Of a stretch of 64,000 nucleotides of DNA, positions 24,917-33,828 are shown piece by piece. Numbering within the stretch: position 1 is the first letter of the stretch; the number at the start of each line of letters is the position of its first letter. This stretch comes from Ovoidimarina sp038744785 (GTDB lineage Bacteria > Pseudomonadota > Alphaproteobacteria > Rhodobacterales > Rhodobacteraceae), in NCBI GenBank assembly GCA_038744785.1, contig JBCDLX010000005.1, positions 62,001-126,000 on the forward strand. The letters are read 5' to 3'. The translations under genes were made by a program, and so were the position numbers. The notes beneath the pieces are model-generated. The model made no database searches and was not told the origin of the DNA. It saw only the letters and a program-made list of their open reading frames with translations.

Positions 24917-25785
24917 AGATCGGGTTTATCGGCATTGGCAATATGGGCGGTCCGATGGCCGCCAACCTTGCCGCGGCAGGCCATGACGTGACCGGATATG
25001 ACCCAATTGCCCCCTACCCCGATGGCGTGAACGCGGCTGCAACCGGCAAAGACGCCGCGCGCGGCAAGGACGTGGTGATCACGATGCTGCCCGATGGCGA
25101 GATCCTTCGGGCTGTGGCCGCTGACATCATCCCGGTGATGTCCGAGGGCACGGTGTTTCTCGACTGCTCGACAGTCGATGTCGAAAGCGCGCGCGCCGTC
25201 GCGACCGAGGCCGAAGCCGCGGGCCTTCTGCCGCTTGATGCTCCGGTGTCTGGCGGTACCGGCGGGGCTCAGGCTGGCACATTGACGTTCATGGTCGGCG
25301 GGTCCGACACCGCCTTTAACACGGCGGCGACGCTGTTCGAGGTGATGGGGCAAAAGGCCGTCCATTGCGGCGGTCCCGGCAACGGTCAGGCCGCAAAGAT
25401 CTGTAACAATATGATCCTTGGAGCGACGATGGTTGCCACATGCGAAGCCTTTGCACTTGCAGACAAGCTCGGCCTTGACAGGGGGCGCATGTACGATGTG
25501 GTCTCGACATCGTCTGGCTACAGCTGGTCGATGAACGCTTACTGTCCAGCGCCCGGGATTGGACCGGAAAGCCCGGCTGATCGCGATTATAAACCGGGGT
25601 TTTCGACGGACCTTATGCTGAAGGACCTGCGGCTTAGCCAGGCGGCGGCAATTGCGGTAGATGCCGACACGCCGATGGGTCGGGCCGCAACGGAGCTTTA
25701 TGCTCGGTTCGTCGAAAAAGAGGATGGCGCGGGCAAGGATTTTTCGGCCATGCTGCCCCGGTTCGAGAAGCGTGGACGATCCTGA
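24913..25785 (+). CDS. mmsB: 3-hydroxyisobutyrate dehydrogenase
   Basis: This enzyme oxidises 3-hydroxyisobutyrate to methylmalonate semialdehyde with NAD, feeding mmsA. The 290-residue protein begins with FIGIGNMGGPMA, has the substrate motif DAPVSGGTGGAQ at about 109-120, and the catalytic lysine K162 in GNGQAAKICNN. It is the last gene of the coupled valine operon. Confidence 0.95.
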   Translation: MKIGFIGIGNMGGPMAANLAAAGHDVTGYDPIAPYPDGVNAAATGKDAARGKDVVITMLPDGEILRAVAADIIPVMSEGTVFLDCSTVDVESARAVATEAEAAGLLPLDAPVSGGTGGAQAGTLTFMVGGSDTAFNTAATLFEVMGQKAVHCGGPGNGQAAKICNNMILGATMVATCEAFALADKLGLDRGRMYDVVSTSSGYSWSMNAYCPAPGIGPESPADRDYKPGFSTDLMLKDLRLSQAAAIAVDADTPMGRAATELYARFVEKEDGAGKDFSAMLPRFEKRGRS

Positions 25786-25985
25786 CCCTCGGGTCAACGT
25801 CAGACGTGTCAATCGCGGCCGCTTGAAACTGTGCCTTACCGCCAAGCATTCCGGGCAACGCGGGTTTGCTGACGTCGAGTGCTGAAGCCAGTTGGTTGGG
25901 CGAACGCCGCTCTTGGTCACCCGCCAGATCAGGTCGGTCACTAAGGCAGACCGGGTGGTCAGATGAAGCACACGTGAAATGCTGT
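25775..25985 (-). pseudogene. possible remnant of a MarR-type regulator
   Basis: On the minus strand between mmsB and the FAD oxidoreductase, one frame reads NQLASALDVSKPALPGML, then AAIDTSDVDPRVRIVHA. This resembles a winged helix-turn-helix and wing of MarR-type regulators. A neighbouring frame just upstream reads HLTTRSALVTDLIWRV, as if a frameshift separated the two. The end is cut off by mmsB. The resemblance is by eye only and could be chance. Confidence 0.3.
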
Positions 25986-26040
25986 GTCGACACACGCGAC
26001 GGGACGCGCATAGTGTCGCGGAGAGCAAAGGATACCTGAG

Positions 26041-27402
26041 ATGCAGATCACCGAACCAGCCCGTCAAATCGACGTTGTGCACCGATGCGATGTGTTGGTG
26101 GTTGGCTCTGGCCCTGGCGGGCTGTCGGCCGCACTGGCGGCAGCACGCGCGGGCGTCGACGTGGCACTGGTCGAGCGGTTCGGTTGCTTCGGCGGCAACA
26201 TAACGGCTGTCGGCGTTCAGGGATTTGCATGGTACCGCCACGAAGACACAGTGGAAGCGGGCGGCATCGGGCGCGAGTTCGAGGATCGCGCAGCCGAGAT
26301 GGGCGCCGCCATCCCGGAATCCCAAAGCTTGTCTTACGAATTGGACAGCGAGGGCTTCAAAATCGTGGCGGATCGGCTGGTCGAAGAAGCCGGTGTCATG
26401 CCTTTGCTTCACCGGATGTTCGTTGCTCCGATTATCGAAGACGGGCGCATCACTGGCATCGTCACCGAGAGCAAAGCGGGGCGAGAGGCGCTTTTGGCTA
26501 AGGTCGTGATTGACGCCACCGGTGACGCCGATGTCGCCGCGCGCGCTGGCGCGCCCGTGAACCAGCCGCCCCGGGCCGAGATGATGTCGGCCAGCGTGAT
26601 GTTCCACCTTGCCGGTGTCGACAAATCGGCCTTCATGGACGGTGTTCGCGCCGATCCGCAGACCTACAAAGACTGGGCCGGCTGCGGCGAATGGAACATC
26701 GAGACCTCGGGCAAAGAGGACGACATGTTTTCGCCCTTCATCCGCAAACCGTTTCTAAAAGCTATCGAGGACGGTCTAATCCCACCACATTTGCAGACGA
26801 TTTCGGGCACTTGGGGCGCGTTGCACGACACCGGCGAGCTGACCTACATGAACCTCGTTCAGATGGACGACATCGATGGAACCGATCCAGAAAGCCTGAC
26901 CAAGGGCGAAATCGAGGGACGCCGCCAGGCGATGATCGCCGTCGAGGCACTGCGCCGATACATGCCGGGCTGCGAAGGCGCCCGTCTTCGGAATTTCGGC
27001 ATGACGCTTGGGATTCGGGATACCCGCAAGATAGACGCGGTCTATAATATGACCGAGGACGATGTGCGCCATCAGGGTCGCTTCGAAGATTCGATTGGGA
27101 TTTATCCTGAATTCATAGATGGTTATGGCGTCCTTATCCTTCCCACAACTGGTCGGTATATGCAGCTTCCCTATCGCGCGATGCTGCCAAAGACCGTGCA
27201 GGGTTTGTTGGTTGCAGGGCGGTCAACCGGCGGTGACAGGATCGCACATGCCGCGACACGAAACATGTCTTGCTGCGCGGTGAACGGACAAGGCGCGGGC
27301 ATTGCTGCAGCACAAGCGGTGAAGTCGAACGCCGAGCTTGACGCGATCGACATCACGGCCGTGCAATCGGAACTTGCCCGGCAAGGCGTTCGGATCCACT
27401 AG
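26041..27402 (+). CDS. FAD-dependent oxidoreductase (FAD_oxidored family)
   Basis: A 453-residue flavoprotein. The dinucleotide-binding motif VVGSGPGGLSAALAAARAG is at about residues 20-38, followed by the acidic strand end LVERFGCFGGN. ATGDADVAARAG and the C-terminal GLLVAGRSTGGDRIAH complete the FAD-binding fold. The family contains poorly characterised dehydrogenases and the substrate is not evident. It lies on the same strand as the TRAP/deiodinase/P450 genes, but a 572-nt gap with a hairpin separates them, so coregulation is only possible. Confidence 0.85.
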   Translation: MQITEPARQIDVVHRCDVLVVGSGPGGLSAALAAARAGVDVALVERFGCFGGNITAVGVQGFAWYRHEDTVEAGGIGREFEDRAAEMGAAIPESQSLSYELDSEGFKIVADRLVEEAGVMPLLHRMFVAPIIEDGRITGIVTESKAGREALLAKVVIDATGDADVAARAGAPVNQPPRAEMMSASVMFHLAGVDKSAFMDGVRADPQTYKDWAGCGEWNIETSGKEDDMFSPFIRKPFLKAIEDGLIPPHLQTISGTWGALHDTGELTYMNLVQMDDIDGTDPESLTKGEIEGRRQAMIAVEALRRYMPGCEGARLRNFGMTLGIRDTRKIDAVYNMTEDDVRHQGRFEDSIGIYPEFIDGYGVLILPTTGRYMQLPYRAMLPKTVQGLLVAGRSTGGDRIAHAATRNMSCCAVNGQGAGIAAAQAVKSNAELDAIDITAVQSELARQGVRIH

Positions 27403-27974
27403 GTCCTCGATTCGGGAACCATCTTGGGTCCTGGCGCGCATACGCCAGGGATGCTGCTGCAAGAGGACGAGAGACGCTGCATGCGCGTTTGATCGCGGAG
27501 TTTTGAGCGTCGCGTGTGCTTGCAAAATCGGCACGATTGCGGATGTAGCGCATCCATGAAAGGTGCGCTCAATCGAGAATGCCGCCCAGCCTAGACCTTG
27601 GACGGATGCAGAGTTTAACACGTCTCAGAGCGCTAAGAAATTTTGCACCTTCCTGAGACCGCGGAACCCCGCCGGACACCCGTTGATGCGTGTTTCTTCG
27701 GTGTTGAGACGCGGAGAGGCCGCGAAATGGGGGGCGCCCAAGCCTTAGCGTGACAGAATAGCTAGACGCCCGAATGTTCGCCGCTCGGGCATCCCAGCCA
27801 GCGGATGCCGGTGAGCCTGATGGGCGGGTCGTCCAACGGGTCTTACCAGTCCGGCGCTACACGCAAGTGTTGGCGTTAACACCCGATCGCGCCTTGAATA
27901 TGGGCACGGAAGCCATAAAACGAACGACAAGCTCCGCTGACATTAAAACAACCCGGGGCATCAAGGAGGATACC
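27403..27974. other. 572-nt intergenic region upstream of the TAXI-TRAP operon
   Basis: No supported gene. A hairpin lies at its left end, and its right end carries the perfect AAGGAGGA ribosome site of the binding-protein gene. The long leader probably holds the promoter and control sites of the transporter operon. I could not pick out a convincing operator or riboswitch. Confidence 0.5.
27430..27449 (+). terminator. hairpin after the FAD oxidoreductase gene
   Basis: A perfect 7-bp stem CCTGGCG / CGCCAGG with a 6-nt loop lies 28 nt after the stop. There is no U tract, so it is a weak candidate. Confidence 0.4.
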
Positions 27975-28958
27975 ATGTACCGCACCACTTTCGCAGCAGC
28001 GGCAGCCGCTGCTATCGTCGCAACGAGCGCTTTCGCTGACGAGGACAGGACCGGTTGGCCGTCGAGCTTCACAGTCGCAACAGCGAGCCAGGGTGGAACA
28101 TATTTCGCTTACGGCTCTGGTTGGGCGAACCTTGTGGCCGAAGAGCTTGGAATTTCAGGCGGCGGCGAAGTGTCTGGCGGCCCCGGCCAGAACATGGCGC
28201 TTGTGCACACCGGCGATGTTCAATTCGGAATGACAACGATGGGTCCTGCCGCCGAAGCCCTGGCAGGTGAAAGCCCGATTGCACCGGGTCTTCAGATGAC
28301 AAACGCCTGCGCGATGTTCCCGATGTACCAAACCCCTTTCGCGATCACGACACTCGCGTCGACCGGTATCGGTGCGATCTCGGACATTCCAGACGGCGCG
28401 CGGATCGGTTTTGGTCCGGCAGGTTCGACATCAGACACCTACTTCCCACGGATGATGGAAACGCTGGGCGTGAACTTCGAGCGTCGGAACGGCGGCTGGA
28501 CTGATCTCGCGGGGCAGCTTCAGGACGGGCTTTTGGACGTGATTGCTTTTGCCGCCGGTGTACCGACACCGGCCGTAAGCCAGCTTGAGGTGCAAACGGA
28601 CATCAACTTCATTGCGTTCACGCAGGAAGAAAAAGACCAGGTCCTGGGCGCGTTCCCCGTGTCATCTTTCATCATTCCTGCGGACACCTACGACACCATG
28701 GAAGAAGACGCGCTTTCGGTGTCGATGTGGAACTTTGCCATCGCGAACTGCGACTTGCCAGCGTCGTTCGTCGAATCCGTGGTTGATATCATTATGTCCG
28801 ACAACGAGCGGATGATGGGCATCCACAAAGCGGCACGCTCCACTCTGCCCGAAAACTGGGACAAGAACGAAGTGTTGAAGTGGCATCCGGGTGCGGCGAA
28901 GTGGTTCACCGAGAACGCTGGCGCCGCCATCCCGGCGGATATGGTCCACGGCGGCTGA
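27975..28958 (+). CDS. TAXI-family TRAP transporter substrate-binding protein
   Basis: A 327-residue periplasmic protein with a signal peptide cleaved near residue 21 (AIVATSAFA). The mature start FTVATASQGGTYFAYGSGWANL is the typical TAXI-type opening, and the later RIGFGPAGSTSDTYFPRMME segment fits the same family. Such proteins deliver organic acids or amino acids to fused TRAP permeases. Here the permease follows two genes later. The AAGGAGGA site gives the ATG at 27975. The ligand is unknown, but the deiodinase-like and P450 neighbours suggest an aromatic or halogenated amino acid. Confidence 0.92.
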   Translation: MYRTTFAAAAAAAIVATSAFADEDRTGWPSSFTVATASQGGTYFAYGSGWANLVAEELGISGGGEVSGGPGQNMALVHTGDVQFGMTTMGPAAEALAGESPIAPGLQMTNACAMFPMYQTPFAITTLASTGIGAISDIPDGARIGFGPAGSTSDTYFPRMMETLGVNFERRNGGWTDLAGQLQDGLLDVIAFAAGVPTPAVSQLEVQTDINFIAFTQEEKDQVLGAFPVSSFIIPADTYDTMEEDALSVSMWNFAIANCDLPASFVESVVDIIMSDNERMMGIHKAARSTLPENWDKNEVLKWHPGAAKWFTENAGAAIPADMVHGG

Positions 28959-29028
28959 CCCTGGCGTGAATTGACGCGATCGGGCCGCGCGGGATAACCG
29001 TGCGGCCCAATTCATTGCGGAAAGCCCG

Positions 29029-29721
29029 ATGTTCGCGAAAGAGAAGCTTGAATACGAGGCGTTGCCCCTGCCCGATCATCAGGACATGTCCGATGCGGCA
29101 CAGTTGCGTGCGGCGCAAGACTATTATGCCAGGATGAAAACCAGGCATTCGGTGCGTGATTTTTCAGATCGTCCAGTTGACCGGGCAGTGATCGAAGCGG
29201 TGGTTCAAACCGCAGGCACCGCGCCGTCGGGGGCAAACCACCAACCCTGGCATTTTGTCGCCGTGGGAGACGCCGAGACCAAGCACAAGATTCGCCTGGC
29301 CGCGGAAGAGGAGGAACGCGCCTTTTACGCTGGCGGCGGTGGCGACGAATGGATCAAGGCACTGGAACCTTTGGGCACCGGCGCCGATAAACCGCACCTC
29401 GACACGGCACCTTGGCTGATTGTGATTTTCGCCCAACGCTGGGGCGAGTTTGACGACGGCACCCGGTTTAAGAATTACTACGTCCCAGAAAGCGTTGGAA
29501 TTGCGACCGGGTTTCTGATTTCGGCCTTGCACCACGCCGGTCTTGTCGCCTTGACGCACACGCCCAATCCCATGAAGTTTCTGGGACCGCTTCTGGGGCG
29601 CCCTGCTTCGGAGAAGCCCGTGATGATCCTCGTGGCGGGACACCCAGCGGACGACGCAACAATTCCAAAGGTCGCCAAGATCAAGAAGCCCCTAGACGAG
29701 ATCCTGACAATTCGGGTTTGA
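29029..29721 (+). CDS. iodotyrosine deiodinase-like nitroreductase-fold flavoprotein
   Basis: A 230-residue FMN protein of the nitroreductase superfamily. RHSVRDFSDRPV and APSGANHQPWHF are the FMN-binding signatures. The substrate lid shows E96, Y100 and K121. Their spacing (4, then 21) equals that of the Glu/Tyr/Lys triad that grips the zwitterion of iodotyrosine in human and bacterial IYD enzymes. This argues for reductive dehalogenation of a halotyrosine rather than a general nitroreductase. It sits between the TAXI binding protein and its permease, as expected for processing an imported substrate. Activity is inferred. Confidence 0.85.
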   Translation: MFAKEKLEYEALPLPDHQDMSDAAQLRAAQDYYARMKTRHSVRDFSDRPVDRAVIEAVVQTAGTAPSGANHQPWHFVAVGDAETKHKIRLAAEEEERAFYAGGGGDEWIKALEPLGTGADKPHLDTAPWLIVIFAQRWGEFDDGTRFKNYYVPESVGIATGFLISALHHAGLVALTHTPNPMKFLGPLLGRPASEKPVMILVAGHPADDATIPKVAKIKKPLDEILTIRV

Positions 29722-29749
29722 TGCGCCCCATTGCGCTGGAAGGAATGGA

Positions 29750-32008
29750 ATGACCGATCAGACCGACGATGCCCACCTGATCGCCGAGGGTGTTGATGAC
29801 GAGCCGGTGGAAAGCAACCGGCGTCAGTTTGTCGGCTGGCGGTTCACTGTAATTGCAACCTTCGCAGCGCTTTATGCGTTCCTGCACATGGCGGCGCTCA
29901 ATGGGCTGTCGATTTCGGATTGGACCGGGGTCGAGATCCCGTTCCTGCCAACCTTCCCGTTGGAGACCTGGAATTTCCGCATTGCCCATATCGCGGGCGC
30001 GCTTGGACTGGGGTTCCTGCTGTTTAGTGCGTTCACGTTCAAACCAGAGCCCGATCCGCCAACCCCGCTGCTCAGCTGGCTCGCCCTGGCCCTTAGTGTC
30101 CCGGCGCTGGTGTCGCTTGGGGCGGCGATCTATTTCTCCAATCAGATTTTCAGCGGCACCCTGCCGGAACTTGGCGGAGTGACCACCTGGCCCGCCTTCG
30201 CGGGCACGCCGATCTACAGCCAAGAGATCTGGTATTTCGGCTTACCCCTTGTGGTCGCGACAGGCGGTGCCATCGTTCTGGGCTGGTTCGAGCGCACCGA
30301 CCGAACGCGGTTTCGCGCCTCTGACATGGTGCTGGCGTTTTGCGGGATTGTGGTGGCTTTCTACCTGATCCCGGTTTACTCGACCGCCGCGCGCAACTCT
30401 GTCGGCACACCCTTTGTGCCAATTGGCGTGGCGTTCGCTGCCACGGCGGGCGCGGCCTTGATCCTTGAACTGACACGCCGCGTCGCGGGCCTTGCTCTGG
30501 TGATCATCACCGGTGTGTTCCTAGTCTACACCTTCACCGCGCATCTGTTGCCCGGTATTCTGGCCGTCGATCAGCCCTACAGCTGGCACCGCTTCTTCGG
30601 CCATGTCTACTCTGATGCGGGTATCCTTGGGCCGACGACGGCAGTGTCATCGACCTATATCATCCTCTTTATCATCTTCGCAGCTTTCCTTCAGGCGTCG
30701 AAAGTGGGCGACTACTTCGTCAACTTCGCTTTTGCCGCCGCAGGCCGCGCGCGGGGTGGCCCCGCCAAGGTTGCAATTTTCGCCTCTGGCCTGATGGGCA
30801 TGATCAACGGCACCAGCGCGGGGAACGTGGTGGCCACCGGCTCGCTCACGATCCCGCTAATGAAGAAGGTCGGCTATCACAAAAAGACCGCTGGCGCGGT
30901 CGAGGCCGCTGCCTCAACGGGTGGTCAGATCATGCCGCCGATCATGGGTGCGGGCGCCTTCATCATGGCCGAGATCACCGGCATTCCTTATACCGAGATC
31001 GCGGTTGCCGCCGTGATCCCGGCGGTTCTGTACTTCGTCTCAGTCTACTTCATGGTCGATTTCGAGGCCGCAAAGCTCGGCATGCGCGGGATGCGGGACG
31101 ATGAGCTTCCAAAGTTCAACCGCATGGTCCGGCAGGTTTATTTGTTCATCCCGATCATCATCCTGATCTACGCGCTCTTTGCAGGCTATTCGGTGATCCG
31201 GGCGGGCACGCTTGCAACCGTCGCTGCCGCCGTCGTTTCGTGGTTGACCCCGTTCCGCATGGGCCCGCGTGGGATCATCAAGGCGTTCGAGCTTGCCGGC
31301 ACCATGTCGATCCAGATCATCGCAGTCTGCGCATGCGCGGGCATCATTGTGGGCGTGATCAGCCTCACCGGCGTGGGCGCGCGGTTCTCGGCGCTGCTTC
31401 TTGGAATTGCCGAAAACTCGCAACTTCTGGCGCTGTTCTTTGCAATGTGTATTTCGATCCTTCTGGGGATGGGGATGCCAACGACAGCGGCCTATGCGGT
31501 TGCGGCCTCAGTCGTGGCGCCCGGCCTTGTGCAGCTGGGCATCCCGCAACTGACAGCGCATTTCTTCGTCTTCTACTTCGCGGTCCTGTCCGCGATCACA
31601 CCGCCCGTGGCGTTGGCGAGTTACGCGGCTGCAGGGATATCCGGCGCGAACCCGATGGAAACCAGCGTCGCCAGCTTTAAGATCGGTATCGCCGCCTTCA
31701 TTGTGCCGTTTATGTTCTTCTACAACGGCGCACTGTTGATGGATGGCTCTTGGCTCGAGGTCGTCCGCGCCGGCATAACAGCCGTGGCAGGTGTGTTTAT
31801 CCTATCATCGGGCGTTCAGGGCTGGTTCATGGGCGGGCGTTCGGCCTGGTTCGTGCGTTTGGGCCTGCTGGCCGCCGCGCTCTTCATGATCGAAGGTGGC
31901 TGGCAAACGGACGTGATCGGCGTCGGTCTTGCCGTTGCAATGTACGCCATCCAGAAGGTCTTCCGCCCCAACCCCGACGCCCCGATTCCGGTACGTGGCG
32001 CGGACTGA
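29750..32008 (+). CDS. TAXI-type TRAP transporter permease, fused 4TM/12TM
   Basis: A 752-residue inner-membrane protein combining the small DctQ-like domain and the large DctM-like domain of TRAP transporters. The N-terminal ~70 residues are partly cytoplasmic, followed by about 16-18 hydrophobic segments. Hallmarks of the large subunit include GLMGMINGTSAGNVVATGS and GMGMPTTAAYAVAASVVAPG. Uptake is driven by sodium or protons. The start follows an AAGGAA-type site 28 nt after the deiodinase-like gene, and its 3' end probably overlaps the P450 start. Confidence 0.93.
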   Translation: MTDQTDDAHLIAEGVDDEPVESNRRQFVGWRFTVIATFAALYAFLHMAALNGLSISDWTGVEIPFLPTFPLETWNFRIAHIAGALGLGFLLFSAFTFKPEPDPPTPLLSWLALALSVPALVSLGAAIYFSNQIFSGTLPELGGVTTWPAFAGTPIYSQEIWYFGLPLVVATGGAIVLGWFERTDRTRFRASDMVLAFCGIVVAFYLIPVYSTAARNSVGTPFVPIGVAFAATAGAALILELTRRVAGLALVIITGVFLVYTFTAHLLPGILAVDQPYSWHRFFGHVYSDAGILGPTTAVSSTYIILFIIFAAFLQASKVGDYFVNFAFAAAGRARGGPAKVAIFASGLMGMINGTSAGNVVATGSLTIPLMKKVGYHKKTAGAVEAAASTGGQIMPPIMGAGAFIMAEITGIPYTEIAVAAVIPAVLYFVSVYFMVDFEAAKLGMRGMRDDELPKFNRMVRQVYLFIPIIILIYALFAGYSVIRAGTLATVAAAVVSWLTPFRMGPRGIIKAFELAGTMSIQIIAVCACAGIIVGVISLTGVGARFSALLLGIAENSQLLALFFAMCISILLGMGMPTTAAYAVAASVVAPGLVQLGIPQLTAHFFVFYFAVLSAITPPVALASYAAAGISGANPMETSVASFKIGIAAFIVPFMFFYNGALLMDGSWLEVVRAGITAVAGVFILSSGVQGWFMGGRSAWFVRLGLLAAALFMIEGGWQTDVIGVGLAVAMYAIQKVFRPNPDAPIPVRGAD

Positions 32009-33176
32009 GTTGCAGCGGATCACCCAAAGCCCGACCGATCCGGGCTTCGTCCAGAACCCCTACCGCTTTTACGACCAGGCCAGGGCCATGGGCGATCTGG
32101 TCTGGTGGGAAGACTACGCAATGCCGGTCGCGACAACGCACCGGGCCGTCATGGCGATACTCAAGGATCGCCAGATGGGCCGCGCACCGCTTGATCCACC
32201 GCAGACACCACAGCACCTTGCGCCGTTCTATGCCATCGAAGCGCACTCGATGCTGGAACTTGAACCGCCCCGTCATACCCGCCTGCGCGGTCTTGTGCTG
32301 CGGGCCTTTACGTCGCGCAGGATCGCGACCTTGGCGCCCGAGATCGAAGCGCTGTGTCACCGCTTGATCGATAGGTTCCCCGACGCGCCTTTCGATCTGT
32401 TGCCCGCCTATGCCCAGCATGTGCCGGTGACCATCATCGCCCGGCTTTTGGGCGTGCCCGAGAGTATGGCAGATCAGCTTCTTGACTGGTCGAACGCGAT
32501 GGTTGCGATGTATCAGGCGCGCCGCGACCGCGCGGTCGAAGAGGCGGCGGCAGCAGCCGCAACCGACTTTTCGGCATTCTTGCAGGAATACGTGGCAGCC
32601 CGCCGGTCAAAGCCAGCGGACGATCTGATTACCCATCTCATTGCCGCCGAAGAAGATGGCACCCGCCTTTCCACAGATGAGTTGATCACCACCTGCATCC
32701 TGCTTTTGAACGCCGGGCATGAGGCGACGGTCCACAGCCTCGGCAATGGCGTGAAAGCGGTACTTGAAAGCCCAGGCGAAATGCTGGCCGCCCGGTCCGA
32801 AGACCTGGCCGAAGAGGTGCTGCGCTTCGACCCGCCGCTCCATATGTTCACCCGCACAGTTTATGAGGACACAGAAGTGTTCAGCCATCGGCTAAAGCGT
32901 GGCGACACGGTCGGCGCGCTTCTGGGTGCAGCCAATCGGGACCCTGCGGTCTGGGATGCTCCCGGCCGCTTCGATCCGGGGCGCCAAGTCGGTATGCATG
33001 CGGGTTTCGGGGCTGGTCTTCACTTTTGTGTCGGTGCACCGCTGGCGCGGCTGGAACTGGCAATCGGCCTTCGAACGCTTTTCGCGCGGTGCCCGGCGCT
33101 CGCCCTGTCAAGCGAACCCCACTACGCGAACCTCTATCATTTCCACGGATTGCGTGAGCTGATGGTCACCCGGTGA
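31995..33176 (+). CDS. cytochrome P450
   Basis: A soluble bacterial P450 of about 393 residues. The I-helix motif AGHEAT (240-245), the ExxR pair E274/R277, and the heme loop FGAGLHFCVGAP with the cysteine ligand C345 are all intact. No ATG fits. A GTG at 31995 overlaps the TRAP permease by 14 nt, and a TTG at 32010 just after its stop is the alternative (388 residues). It is the last gene of the transporter operon, and no ferredoxin partner is adjacent. It may hydroxylate the imported or dehalogenated aromatic compound, which is inference. Confidence 0.9.
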   Translation: MARTELQRITQSPTDPGFVQNPYRFYDQARAMGDLVWWEDYAMPVATTHRAVMAILKDRQMGRAPLDPPQTPQHLAPFYAIEAHSMLELEPPRHTRLRGLVLRAFTSRRIATLAPEIEALCHRLIDRFPDAPFDLLPAYAQHVPVTIIARLLGVPESMADQLLDWSNAMVAMYQARRDRAVEEAAAAAATDFSAFLQEYVAARRSKPADDLITHLIAAEEDGTRLSTDELITTCILLLNAGHEATVHSLGNGVKAVLESPGEMLAARSEDLAEEVLRFDPPLHMFTRTVYEDTEVFSHRLKRGDTVGALLGAANRDPAVWDAPGRFDPGRQVGMHAGFGAGLHFCVGAPLARLELAIGLRTLFARCPALALSSEPHYANLYHFHGLRELMVTR

Positions 33177-33234
33177 CCCCCAGAACGCGAATCAGCGAAC
33201 CGGAAAGCGGGGCACGATCGCCTGAACAAAGGTG

Positions 33235-33696
33235 CTAGAGCGGCAGCGCCGTTGTTGACTTGATCTCTTCCATCGAAAGAAGCGCAGTGACGTTATAGAT
33301 CCGCACCTCTGAAATCAGGGCCTGGTAGAACGCGTCATAGGCCCGCGCGTTCGCAACCCGAACTTTTAGAATGTAGTCGATATCCCCCGCGAGCCTATGC
33401 GCCTCTTGCACTTCTGGCCGAGCTTTCAGGGCAGCGAGAAATTTCTGCTGCCAATCAGCCTCGTGCTCTGAGGTCCGGATCAGCACAAAGAAACACGCCT
33501 CAAATCCAAGTGCTTGCGCATCGAGTTTTACGGTTTGAGGGCCCACAATCCCTGCCTCGCGAAGCTTGCGAATGCGGTTCCAGACCGGCGTCTTGGACGA
33601 TCCCACCGCCCGCGCGATTTCATCGAGCGACCGGCCTGCATCACGTTGCAGTTCCGCCATAATTTTCCGATCTGTTTCGTCGATGCGGACAGACAT
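33235..33696 (-). CDS. Lrp/AsnC-family transcriptional regulator
   Basis: A 153-residue regulator. The N-terminal helix-turn-helix (KIMAELQRDAGRSLDEIARA, then SSKTPVWNRIRKLREAG) precedes an AsnC-type ligand domain (AHRLAGDIDYILKVRV). It is divergent from cysG, with 132 nt between them. The same arrangement is seen at sulfate-assimilation clusters of other alphaproteobacteria, so it probably controls this cluster in response to a sulfur amino acid. An AGGAG site supports the start. Confidence 0.9.
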   Translation of the reverse strand: MSVRIDETDRKIMAELQRDAGRSLDEIARAVGSSKTPVWNRIRKLREAGIVGPQTVKLDAQALGFEACFFVLIRTSEHEADWQQKFLAALKARPEVQEAHRLAGDIDYILKVRVANARAYDAFYQALISEVRIYNVTALLSMEEIKSTTALPL

Positions 33697-33789
33697 TCGC
33701 TTCTCCTGCCGAATTAGAACCCGACGTTCTCTTGTCGCGTATAATCGGAACGAATGTCCTTATTTGCAATCACATACTGCAGAACATCG

Positions 33790-33815
33790 GAACAATGTTC
33801 TAGATATAGGTCTAG
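33790..33815. promoter_or_regulatory. candidate Lrp-type operator upstream of cysG
   Basis: A near-palindrome GAACAATGTTC (33790-33800) directly abuts CTAGATATAGGTCTAG (33800-33815), an imperfect inverted repeat, 14 nt before the cysG start. The position between divergent regulator and target suits autoregulation and cluster control. Confidence 0.4.
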
Positions 33816-33828
33816 AAATGAGGTTCCG

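Noticed and set aside
24715..26607. 630-codon open frame on the minus strand
   Set aside because: It lies antisense to the hydrolase, mmsB and FAD oxidoreductase genes, which have clear family motifs. Long antisense frames are common in GC-rich DNA, and its product resembles nothing.
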